The position numbers and the translations under genes are program-made. From the NCBI RefSeq assembly GCF_902859765.1, contig NZ_CADIJV010000002.1, forward strand, positions 62,001-126,000: a stretch of DNA of 64,000 nucleotides, read 5' to 3'. Position 1 is the first letter of the stretch; every line of letters begins with the position of its first letter. This DNA is from Achromobacter pulmonis (lineage in GTDB: Bacteria; Pseudomonadota; Gammaproteobacteria; Burkholderiales; Burkholderiaceae_B). Shown here piece after piece: positions 16,710-24,015 of this stretch. The notes beneath the pieces are model-generated. The model was not told the origin of the DNA. It ran no database searches and was given only the letters and a program-made list of their open reading frames with translations.

Positions 16710-18089
16710 ATGAGCCACCTGGTCCTGCTTCTGCTCGGTATCGACTATCTGCACAAACGCGCCCGCGCGCTCATTATCGGGGGTTGGCTGATGCTGGCGG
16801 CCGGCGCCTTCGTCTTCATCGACGCGCTGGACAACGCACTCTATTTCCCCCTGAATTTTTTTGCCGCGCTGCTGGTGGCCGAAGGCATCGCCACGCTGGC
16901 CATCGCCAAGTCCGGCGTCGGCGGCCAGCGGGTGCTGCGCTACACCAAGGGCGTATTCGTGCTGCTGGCGGGCACCCTGGTGCTGGCCGGTCATCATCAC
17001 GGGCATTTCGCGCTGTCGATGATCTTCGGACTGCTGTTCCTGGTGGACGGACTGATCCAGTGCATCGCCGCCTACGTGGTGCGCTACCAGCGCTGGCGCG
17101 TGGTGTTCGCCTCGGGCGTGGCCGAGGTGCTGCTGGCGATCTTCTTCTTTCAGCCCTATCCCACCCACTACGTCGGCACGGTGCCGTACTGTATCGGGCT
17201 GTTCCTGGCGATCTCCGGCGTGAAGCTGCTGTGGCTGGCGCGCCGCGTGCGCAATCTGCACGCCAACCCGGCACTGGCCGCCAACCCCGATCCCGCCTTC
17301 ATGCCGACGCGCGCCGACGGGCCGGCGCAGAAGGTGTTCGATGGCCCGCCGCAAGCCAGCGAGCGCGCGTTGACCGTGCATGTCTGGACGCCGTCGGGCT
17401 CGGCCAGGACCGAGACGCGCAACTACCCATTGATCGATCGCTACATCGCGGCGGTGGACATCAACGGCGTGGTGTCCACCGGCCATGCCGCGCTGGAATC
17501 GCCCGAGGGCATCTACATCAGTCTCTATCCGGCCGTGGAAATCGACCACTCGCCCGAGCAATTCGGCACGCTGCTGCGCGCCACCGCCGAGAACAACGTG
17601 CCGGGCGTGTACCAGCCCGACTACGCCACCGAGTCCAAGGCCTGGTGCCCCTCGACCATGCAGGTGCGCATCCGCAATTACGACGCGGCCAAGTTGCGGG
17701 CCTTCTGGGATGAGTACCGCAAGACCGAGATCTACAACCTGACCCACCGCAACTGTTCCAGCTCGGTATCGGCGGCGCTGGAAGCGGCGCTGGACGGCGT
17801 GGTCGGCCGCCTGCACGGCCCGCAGGCCGGCTGGGCGGTGCTGTGGCGTCTGTTGCTCACGCCCGAATTGTGGGTGGCGGCGCAGATCCGCAAGCGCGCC
17901 CTGACCATGGCCTGGACCCCGGGCCTGACGCTGGACTATGCGCGCGCGCTCAGCATGCTGGCCGATCCGCGCCCGTTCGGCTGGTGGAAGATGTCGCAGG
18001 CGGCGCTGCGCCAGATCGCAACGCTGCGCGCCGCTTGGCGCCGGCAGGACCGCGAGGCGGTCGCCCGCAACGCCCAGACCCAACCATGA
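16710..18089 (+). CDS. HdeD-like membrane protein fused to a papain/NlpC-like domain
   Basis: Encodes 459 residues from the ATG at 16710. Residues about 15-180 hold six or so hydrophobic segments with an HdeD/DUF308-like pattern (KGVFVLLAGTLVLAGHHHGH, MIFGLLFLVDGLIQCIAAYV). A Pro/Ala linker leads to a soluble C-terminal domain (about 220-400) with STGHAALESPEGIYISLYP (His259) and YNLTHRNCSSSVSAALEAAL (Cys349), the His...Cys spacing and Asn-Cys motif of permuted papain/NlpC-like enzymes. This half is probably periplasmic, acting on a lipid, peptide or lipoprotein bond; this is inference. It overlaps the DUF4105 gene by ATGA, so the two are co-translated. Confidence 0.68.
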   Translation: MSHLVLLLLGIDYLHKRARALIIGGWLMLAAGAFVFIDALDNALYFPLNFFAALLVAEGIATLAIAKSGVGGQRVLRYTKGVFVLLAGTLVLAGHHHGHFALSMIFGLLFLVDGLIQCIAAYVVRYQRWRVVFASGVAEVLLAIFFFQPYPTHYVGTVPYCIGLFLAISGVKLLWLARRVRNLHANPALAANPDPAFMPTRADGPAQKVFDGPPQASERALTVHVWTPSGSARTETRNYPLIDRYIAAVDINGVVSTGHAALESPEGIYISLYPAVEIDHSPEQFGTLLRATAENNVPGVYQPDYATESKAWCPSTMQVRIRNYDAAKLRAFWDEYRKTEIYNLTHRNCSSSVSAALEAALDGVVGRLHGPQAGWAVLWRLLLTPELWVAAQIRKRALTMAWTPGLTLDYARALSMLADPRPFGWWKMSQAALRQIATLRAAWRRQDREAVARNAQTQP

Positions 18090-19081
18090 CGGCGCTGCTG
18101 GCGGCCGTGGTCGTGGCCGGCGCCCTGTGGGGCGCGCTGGCGCTGTGGTTCCAGGCGCCCGGCCGGGGCCGCGCACGCCTGCTGGCGCCGCTGGCCTGGC
18201 TGGTATTGGCCGCCGCCGCGCTGGCCGGGCTGGCCTGGGGTTACCGGCTGCCGGCCGCGGTGTACGCGGCGATGTTGCTGGTCATGCTGGCCTGGTGGGT
18301 GTGGTGCATGCGGCCGTCCAACGAGCGCGACTGGATGCCCGAGGTCGCCCGCAGCACCTACGGCGAGGTGGACGGCGACCGCCTGACGCTGCACAACGTA
18401 CGCAACTTCGACTGGCGCTCGCGCACCGACTTCGACGCGCGCTGGGAAACCCGCCGCTACGACCTGTCGAAGCTGGCATCGGTGGACCTGGCGCTGTCGT
18501 ACTGGGGCCGGCCGGCGATCGCGCATGCGCTGGTGTCGTTCGGCTTCGGCGACGGCCAGTATGTGGTGTTCTCGGTGGAAATCCGCCGCAAGCGCGATGA
18601 CACGTTCTCGGAGATCGGCGGCTTCTTCCGCCAGTACGAACTGTCGGTCTTGGCCTCGGCCGAGGAAGACAGCCTGCGCGTGCGCACCAATGTGCGCGGC
18701 GAGGACGGCTACCTGTATCGCGTTCGCATGCCGCCGGGCGCGCCGCGCCAGCTGCTGCTGTCGTACGTCGACACGGCCACGCGCCTGCGGCGCCAGCCGC
18801 GCTTCTACAACACGCTGACCGCCAACTGCATCACCATCGTGTACCGGCTGGCCGGCAGGATCGTGCCCGGCCTGCCGCTGGACTACCGTTTGTTGCTGTC
18901 GGGCTATCTGCCGGAATACCTGTACCGGCTCGGCGCTCTGCAAGGCGCGGACAGCGTGCAGGCCTATCGCGACGCGGGCCGCTATACCGAGCGGGCGCGC
19001 GCCACGCAGGATGCGGCGCAGTATTCGCGCAATATCCGGCAAGGCGTGCCGGGCGTGCCGCCGTCCGAAGCGGACGCATGA
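18086..19081 (+). CDS. DUF4105 (Lnb N-terminal-like) membrane protein
   Basis: Encodes 331 residues; the ATG at 18086 overlaps the upstream stop (ATGA). Two or three N-terminal membrane segments fill residues 1-76. The periplasmic domain has the DUF4105 pattern: AHALVSFGFGDGQYVVFSVE with His147 and Glu165, GGFFRQYELSVLASAEEDSL, LRVRTNVRGEDGYLYRVRM, and FYNTLTANCITIVYRLAGRI with Cys248. In Firmicutes the related Lnb domain is linked to lipoprotein N-acylation; whether this protein is an acyltransferase or a peptidase is not shown. It pairs with the upstream fusion, which has the same His...Asn-Cys geometry. Confidence 0.75.
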   Translation: MTALLAAVVVAGALWGALALWFQAPGRGRARLLAPLAWLVLAAAALAGLAWGYRLPAAVYAAMLLVMLAWWVWCMRPSNERDWMPEVARSTYGEVDGDRLTLHNVRNFDWRSRTDFDARWETRRYDLSKLASVDLALSYWGRPAIAHALVSFGFGDGQYVVFSVEIRRKRDDTFSEIGGFFRQYELSVLASAEEDSLRVRTNVRGEDGYLYRVRMPPGAPRQLLLSYVDTATRLRRQPRFYNTLTANCITIVYRLAGRIVPGLPLDYRLLLSGYLPEYLYRLGALQGADSVQAYRDAGRYTERARATQDAAQYSRNIRQGVPGVPPSEADA

Positions 19082-19100
19082 CCGGGGCGCCGGCCGCGCC

Positions 19101-19844
19101 TCAGGTCAGGTTCAAACCGCCGTCCGACAACAGGATCTCGCCCGTCAGATAGTCGGACTGCACCAGCCACGCCACCGCCTGGGCGATGTCGTGCGGCTGC
19201 GCAGCGCGACGCATCGGCGCCCGTTCGCGCCACAGTTGCTGCGCCTGGGTCCAATCCCGCGTCAACGGCGTATCCACCAAGCCGGGCGCCACCGCGTTGA
19301 CGCGGATGTCCGGCGCCAGCGAGACCGCCAGCAGACGCGTCACATGGTTCAGCGCCGCCTTGGCCGCCGCATAGGGAATCGACGCGCCCTTGGGCCGCAC
19401 GCCGGCATGCGAGCTGACATTCACCACGCACCCCGGCCGGCCACGCGCCGCCGCGGCCGACAACGCCGACTGCGCCTGGGCCACCAGGCGGAACGGCGCG
19501 ACCACGTTGACCTCGTGCATCTCGTGCCAGACCTCGGGCGTGGCCGCGGCCAGGTCGCCATGGGGAATCACGCGGCTGATGCCGGCGTTGTTGACCAGCA
19601 CGTCCAGCCGGCCCCACGCCGCCACCGCCTCGCTGACCAGGCGCACGCGGTCGCCATCCTCGGCGAGATCGGCCTGTACGTATACGGCCGAGCCCAGCTC
19701 GGCGGCCAGCGCCTTGCCCGCCGCGGCCGACTGGCGCGAATGCAGCACCACGGCATAGCCATCGCGCGACAGGCGCCGGGCAATGGCGGCGCCAATGCCG
19801 GAAGTGGAGCCGGTCACCAGGGCGACAGGAAGGGAAGCGGTCAT
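19101..19844 (-). CDS. Short-chain dehydrogenase/reductase
   Basis: Encodes 247 residues of the classical SDR type. The Rossmann nucleotide site TGSTSGIG is at 11-18, NNAG follows in LDVLVNNAGISRV, Ser144/145 sit in NVSSHAG, and the catalytic YAAAK has Tyr158 and Lys162. The C-terminal GGLNLT end is typical (usually GG...). Arg37 after the second strand (LHSRQ) favours NADPH. The substrate is unknown. The TetR-family gene lies upstream on the same strand, 99 bp away, and may control it. Confidence 0.88.
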   Translation of the reverse strand: MTASLPVALVTGSTSGIGAAIARRLSRDGYAVVLHSRQSAAAGKALAAELGSAVYVQADLAEDGDRVRLVSEAVAAWGRLDVLVNNAGISRVIPHGDLAAATPEVWHEMHEVNVVAPFRLVAQAQSALSAAAARGRPGCVVNVSSHAGVRPKGASIPYAAAKAALNHVTRLLAVSLAPDIRVNAVAPGLVDTPLTRDWTQAQQLWRERAPMRRAAQPHDIAQAVAWLVQSDYLTGEILLSDGGLNLT

Positions 19845-19943
19845 GTTGTCAGCCGTCAGGATAGGAGCGGGCAGCCGCCCAAAGACCGGTCATCTTACTC
19901 CCGCGCTGGAGCCCGCGCGCGCTGCGGCGCGGAGCACCGGAGG

Positions 19944-20606
19944 CTACGCGCGGGCCTGCCGGCGCGCCGGTTCGGCGCTTCGCCCCAGGCGGTCGAGATA
20001 CGCGCACAGCATGTCGGCCAGCGCGTCCGCGTAGGTCGCTATCTCGGCCTCGGTACGCGGGCTTTCCGAGAACTGCTTGCCGACCGCGCTTAGCGTATGG
20101 GTGATGAGTTCGCCAGCCAGGGCGCGCGTGGCGTCGGAAGCCGCCGGCAGGGCTTCGCCGAGAAAGGCGAGCACGATGCGGCCGCCCTCTTCCTTGGTGG
20201 CGCGCGCCTCGGGCGCATCGCGGTAGAGCGGCGCGGCGTCGTTGAGGGCGATGCGCATCACCGCCTCTTCGCATTCCGAGCGCACGAAGGCATGCACCAG
20301 GTTGCGCAAGCGCTGCGGCGGCGGGTGGCGGGCGTCTTCGAGCAGGCGGCGCAGCAGGTCCGAGGTCTGCTGCCATTCCTGCGTCTGCAGGCGGTACAGG
20401 ATGGCCGCCTTGTTGGGAAAGTACTGATAGAGCGAGCCGATGCTGACGCCGGCTTTCTCGGCAACCCGCGCGGTGGTGAAGCGCGTCGCGCCTTCGCGCG
20501 CCAGAACCTGAGCCCCCGCTTGCAGAATGGCCGCGACCAGCTCGGCCGAGCGGGCCTGCTGGGGCTGTTTTCTCTCGGACAGGCGGGTGCTGCGGCGTGT
20601 GGTCAT
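19944..20606 (-). CDS. TetR/AcrR family transcriptional regulator
   Basis: Encodes 220 residues. A TetR-type helix-turn-helix occupies about residues 18-65: QARSAELVAAILQAGAQVLA, then TTARVAEKAGVSIGSLYQYF and PNKAAILYRL. The C-terminal ligand domain is helical with no recognised family. The orientation, immediately upstream of an SDR gene on the same strand and divergent from an O-methyltransferase gene (171-bp shared gap), suggests it represses one or both and responds to their substrate. The gap contains a loose GAATA/TATTC repeat (20624-20628 and 20651-20655). Confidence 0.85.
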   Translation of the reverse strand: MTTRRSTRLSERKQPQQARSAELVAAILQAGAQVLAREGATRFTTARVAEKAGVSIGSLYQYFPNKAAILYRLQTQEWQQTSDLLRRLLEDARHPPPQRLRNLVHAFVRSECEEAVMRIALNDAAPLYRDAPEARATKEEGGRIVLAFLGEALPAASDATRALAGELITHTLSAVGKQFSESPRTEAEIATYADALADMLCAYLDRLGRSAEPARRQARA

Positions 20607-20777
20607 GGCGGCGCGCGAAATGCGAATAGAGAAATGCGATGGATTCGTCGTATTCTAAACCGTGCCCTCGCCGCGCCCACGCAACGTTTTCGCGCCCCTG
20701 GACGGCGGGCAATCCGGCCTGTCGCGGCCTCGTCAGCGGCCGCCTTGCGCCCCTATCCCGACTGGAAACCCATCTCC

Positions 20778-21446
20778 ATGACCGACACCCTGACCTCCTC
20801 GCCCCTGGCCCCGCTGCTGGACCGGCTGTTCAAGCAGGCCGACGCCTCGTGGTCGAACGCCGACCCCGCCCTGGCCAACATGTCCGCCGCCGAACAGGCG
20901 CGGCTGATGCGCAGCAAGACCGATTACCGCGAGTTCTACGGCCGCATGAAAGACCTGCCGCTGGCCGTGTCGCCCGCGACCGGCAAGCTGCTCTACATGC
21001 TGGCGCGCAGCACGCGGGCACGCGCCATCATCGAGTTCGGCGCCTCGTTCGGCATTTCAACGCTGCACCTGGCGGCGGCGCTGCGCGACAACGGCGGCGG
21101 CCGGCTGATCACCACCGAATTCGAACCGGCCAAAGTGGCGAGAGCCAACGAGAACCTGGCCGAGGCCGGCCTGGCCGACCTGGTGGAGCTGCGCCAGGGC
21201 GACGCGCTGCAAACGCTCGCTACCGAACTGCCGGAGCGCATCGACCTGGTCCTGCTCGATGGCGCCAAGGCGCTCTATCCGGACATCCTGACCTTGCTGG
21301 AAAGCCGCCTGCGGCCCGGCGCGCTGATCGTGGCGGACAATGCCGACCACAGCCCCGAGTACCTGGCGCGCGTACGCTCGCCGGCATCGGGCTATCTGTC
21401 GACGCCGTTCGGCGACGACGTGGAACTGTCGATGCGGCTGGGGTAG
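20778..21446 (+). CDS. SAM-dependent O-methyltransferase
   Basis: Encodes 222 residues from the ATG at 20778. The class I methyltransferase fold of the caffeoyl-CoA/catechol O-methyltransferase type shows IIEFGASFGISTLHLAAAL (SAM-binding strand and loop), TTEFEPAKVARANENL (acidic ribose-binding residue), LRQGDALQTL and LVLLDGAKALYPDIL with a metal-binding Asp, then GALIVADNADHSPEYL. The N-terminus (SNADPALANMSAAEQARLM) is less usual. It methylates a small hydroxylated aromatic or similar compound; the substrate is not clear. It is divergent from the TetR gene. Confidence 0.82.
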   Translation: MTDTLTSSPLAPLLDRLFKQADASWSNADPALANMSAAEQARLMRSKTDYREFYGRMKDLPLAVSPATGKLLYMLARSTRARAIIEFGASFGISTLHLAAALRDNGGGRLITTEFEPAKVARANENLAEAGLADLVELRQGDALQTLATELPERIDLVLLDGAKALYPDILTLLESRLRPGALIVADNADHSPEYLARVRSPASGYLSTPFGDDVELSMRLG

Positions 21447-21454
21447 GCCGCCGC

Positions 21455-21475
21455 GCGCGGGCGTCAGGCCCGCGC
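21455..21475. terminator. GC-rich hairpin between convergent genes
   Basis: GCGCGGGC (21455-21462), GTCAG, GCCCGCGC (21468-21475) form a perfect 8-bp stem covering the minus-strand stop codon of the MFS gene and lying just after the methyltransferase stop. There is no T-run. It may block converging transcription. Confidence 0.4.
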
Positions 21476-23005
21476 CGCCGCCGCAACCGTTCGCGCCTCG
21501 GACTTGCCGAGGAACAGGAACACCACCAGCGCGGTCAGCACCGTGATCGCCGCGAGGATCCAGAGCAATGTGGCGAATGCCTCGGCGCACGCCTGCGCCA
21601 GCACCGCGCGGCCGACGCCGGGCAGTATCGCGGCCAGCGCGTCGAAGTCCCCGGCGACCAGTCGCTGGGCCGCCGGCGTTGCCCGCGATGCGGCGCCCGG
21701 TAACGCCGTGGCGAGATGGCGCGCGGTCAACGCCGTCAACAGCGCGCCGACCACGGCCAGCGCCACGCCCTCGCCCGCCACCCGCGTCGTGCTGAAGATG
21801 CCGGCGGCCATGCCGGCGCGCTCGGTCGGCACCACACTGACGGCCAGCCCATCCATCAAGCCCCACGGCAGGCTAATGCCGATGCCGATCAGCAGCATCG
21901 GGCCGACCCGGGCCGTCACCGGCCCCGCCGTCATGGCCAGGCTGAGCCAGGCCAGGCCGGCGGCGGCCAGCAGCAGCCCCACCCCGCAGATCGGCGCCGG
22001 CGCCAGCCAGCGCGTCAGCTGACCCGCCACCACGGGCAGCAGCAACAACGGCGCGGACAGCGCGATCATCATGCGGCCGGCCGCGATCTCGCCGAGACCG
22101 TCGACGGCGATGAAGTGCAGCGGCAACAGGATCAGCAACACCACGAAGGCATAGGCCGGCGCGGCCGCCAGCAACTGCACGCCCAGAAAGCGCGGATAGC
22201 GGAACAGCGTCAGGTCGAGCATCGGCCGGGCCGCGCGCAACTCGATCATGCCGAATAAGGCGAACAGCGCCAACGACGCCGTCAGCAGCGCCAACGTGGC
22301 AGGCTCGCCCCAGCCGCTCTGCGGCGCGCGCATGATGCCCCAGGTCAGCAGCGCCAGCGCCGCGCTGAAGGTGGCCGCGCCGGGTAAGTCCAGGCGCCCC
22401 GCCGCCGGATCGCGCGATTCCCGCAGGCAACGCGTGCCCAGCGCCAGCGCGATGGCGGCCAGGGCGATCACCAGCAGGAAGATGCTGCGCCAGCCGTAAT
22501 GCTCGATCAGCAGCGCCGAGGCGATCGGCCCGAACGCCAGCCCCGCGCCAAAACTGGCGCCCAGCAGGCTGAAGGCGCGCATGCGTCCCGGCCCGTCGAA
22601 CGCCTGCGCCAGCGCCGCGGCGCCGCCCGAGAAGATAGCCGCGCCGCCCAGGCCCTGCGCGGCGCGCAGCAAATCGAAGGCGACGATGCCCGGCGCCTGG
22701 ACCAGACCGACGGAAGCCGCGATGAAGATCGCCGCGCCCGCCAGGAACACGCGGCGGCGCCCGTAGCGGTCGGCCAGTGCGCCGGCCACCAGCAGCGTGC
22801 TGCCAAACACCAGCATGAAGGCATTGGTGATCCAGTTCAGCGCGACCGGGCTGCCGCCCAGTTCGCGCGCGATCGCAGGCAGCGCGATGGCCGGACCGGT
22901 GAACGTGAACGGCATGGCCGCGCATGCCAGGCACACGGCCACCAGGATCAGGACCCTGCGGGCGGTTGGCAGCGGCGGGGAAGCGGAAGACGACATGGCG
23001 GGCAT
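21464..23005 (-). CDS. MFS drug-efflux transporter, DHA2 (14-segment) family
   Basis: Encodes 513 residues (ATG at 23005; another ATG at 22996 gives MSSSASPP and is nearly as likely). Fourteen hydrophobic segments, the motif A loop GALADRYGRRRVFLAG and motif C-like region ALLGASFGAGLAFGPIASAL mark DHA2 proton-driven multidrug exporters in the inner membrane. The C-terminal half has a typical long hydrophobic run (LLLLPVVAGQLTRW). It is divergent from a LysR gene, which is presumably its regulator. Substrates are unknown. Confidence 0.85.
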   Translation of the reverse strand: MPAMSSSASPPLPTARRVLILVAVCLACAAMPFTFTGPAIALPAIARELGGSPVALNWITNAFMLVFGSTLLVAGALADRYGRRRVFLAGAAIFIAASVGLVQAPGIVAFDLLRAAQGLGGAAIFSGGAAALAQAFDGPGRMRAFSLLGASFGAGLAFGPIASALLIEHYGWRSIFLLVIALAAIALALGTRCLRESRDPAAGRLDLPGAATFSAALALLTWGIMRAPQSGWGEPATLALLTASLALFALFGMIELRAARPMLDLTLFRYPRFLGVQLLAAAPAYAFVVLLILLPLHFIAVDGLGEIAAGRMMIALSAPLLLLPVVAGQLTRWLAPAPICGVGLLLAAAGLAWLSLAMTAGPVTARVGPMLLIGIGISLPWGLMDGLAVSVVPTERAGMAAGIFSTTRVAGEGVALAVVGALLTALTARHLATALPGAASRATPAAQRLVAGDFDALAAILPGVGRAVLAQACAEAFATLLWILAAITVLTALVVFLFLGKSEARTVAAAARA

Positions 23006-23108
23006 CAATGCGAAATGGAAACAGCATTGAAGATACTTACGCGCGATATTTTGATAAATAGGCTAAAAATCCACATACCAAGGAATTAAATTCTTCAATG
23101 GAATCGCC
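23006..23108. promoter_or_regulatory. Shared divergent promoter region of MFS exporter and LysR gene
   Basis: This 103-bp gap is AT-rich against its neighbours, containing GATATTTTGATAAATAGG and TTAAATTC stretches. It should hold the LysR binding site (T-N11-A type) and both promoters. An exact palindrome was not found. Confidence 0.45.
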
Positions 23109-24008
23109 ATGGACCGCTTGAGCGGCTTGTTACCGTTTGTCCGCAGTGCCGAGCTGGGTAGCTTTGCCGCGGCCGGCCGCGACCTGGACCTGTCGCCCTC
23201 GGCGGTCGGCAAGGCCGTGGCGCGGCTGGAACAGGACCTGCATGTGCGCCTGTTCCAGCGCAGCACGCGCCGCATGCAGCTGACCGAGGAAGGCCGGCTG
23301 TTCTACGAGCGCTGCAAACGCATCCTGGAAGACCTGGACGACGCGCACGCCACACTATCGCAGACGCTGCGCGAACCGCGCGGGCGCCTGCGCGTCAGCG
23401 CGCCGCTGGTGAGCTACCACTTCCTGCTGCCGGTGCTGCCGGCTTTCGCGGCGCGCTATCCGGGCGTCGAACTGGACATGGATTTCAACGACCGTATCGT
23501 CGACCTGATCGGCGAGCGCGTCGACGTGGCGATCCGCAGCGGCGACCTGCCCGATTCGCGCCTGACGGCGCGGCCGCTGGGCAGATTCCGGCTGCGCCTG
23601 TACGCCGCCCCCGACTACTTGGCGCGCCACGGCACGCCGCAGCGGCCGCGCGACCTGGAACGGCACCAGGCGGTGCGGTTCCGCTACCCGAACGCCGGCA
23701 CGCTGCAGGAATGGCCGCTGGCGCTGGCCGCGGGCGAGGCCGCGCCACGACTGGCGGCCGCGTTCACCTGCAACAACATGGAGGCGCTGCTGGGCGCGAC
23801 CATCCAGGGGTTCGGCATCGCTTGCATGCCGGATTTCCTGGCGCGCCAGGCGCTGGCGGCCGGCAGGCTGAACACGGTGCTGGACACACAGGTGAACGGC
23901 GCTGGCCGCTTCCAGGCGCTGTGGCCGTCCAATCGCAACCTGTCGCCCAAGGTCAGGGTGTTCGTCGACTTTCTGGGCGAACGGCTGTTTCGCGACAGCC
24001 CGCCCTAG
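23109..24008 (+). CDS. LysR family transcriptional regulator
   Basis: Encodes 299 residues. The N-terminal HTH (residues 1-60: FVRSAELGSFAAAGRDLDLS, SAVGKAVARLEQDLHVRLFQ) and the effector domain (from about 90: GRLRVSAPLVSYHFLLPVLP, DLIGERVDVAIRSGDLPDS, CNNMEALLGATIQGFGIACM) are both complete and of the usual family length. It is divergent from the MFS exporter, the classic position for controlling it. The inducer is unknown. Confidence 0.88.
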   Translation: MDRLSGLLPFVRSAELGSFAAAGRDLDLSPSAVGKAVARLEQDLHVRLFQRSTRRMQLTEEGRLFYERCKRILEDLDDAHATLSQTLREPRGRLRVSAPLVSYHFLLPVLPAFAARYPGVELDMDFNDRIVDLIGERVDVAIRSGDLPDSRLTARPLGRFRLRLYAAPDYLARHGTPQRPRDLERHQAVRFRYPNAGTLQEWPLALAAGEAAPRLAAAFTCNNMEALLGATIQGFGIACMPDFLARQALAAGRLNTVLDTQVNGAGRFQALWPSNRNLSPKVRVFVDFLGERLFRDSPP

Positions 24009-24015
24009 AACCGGC

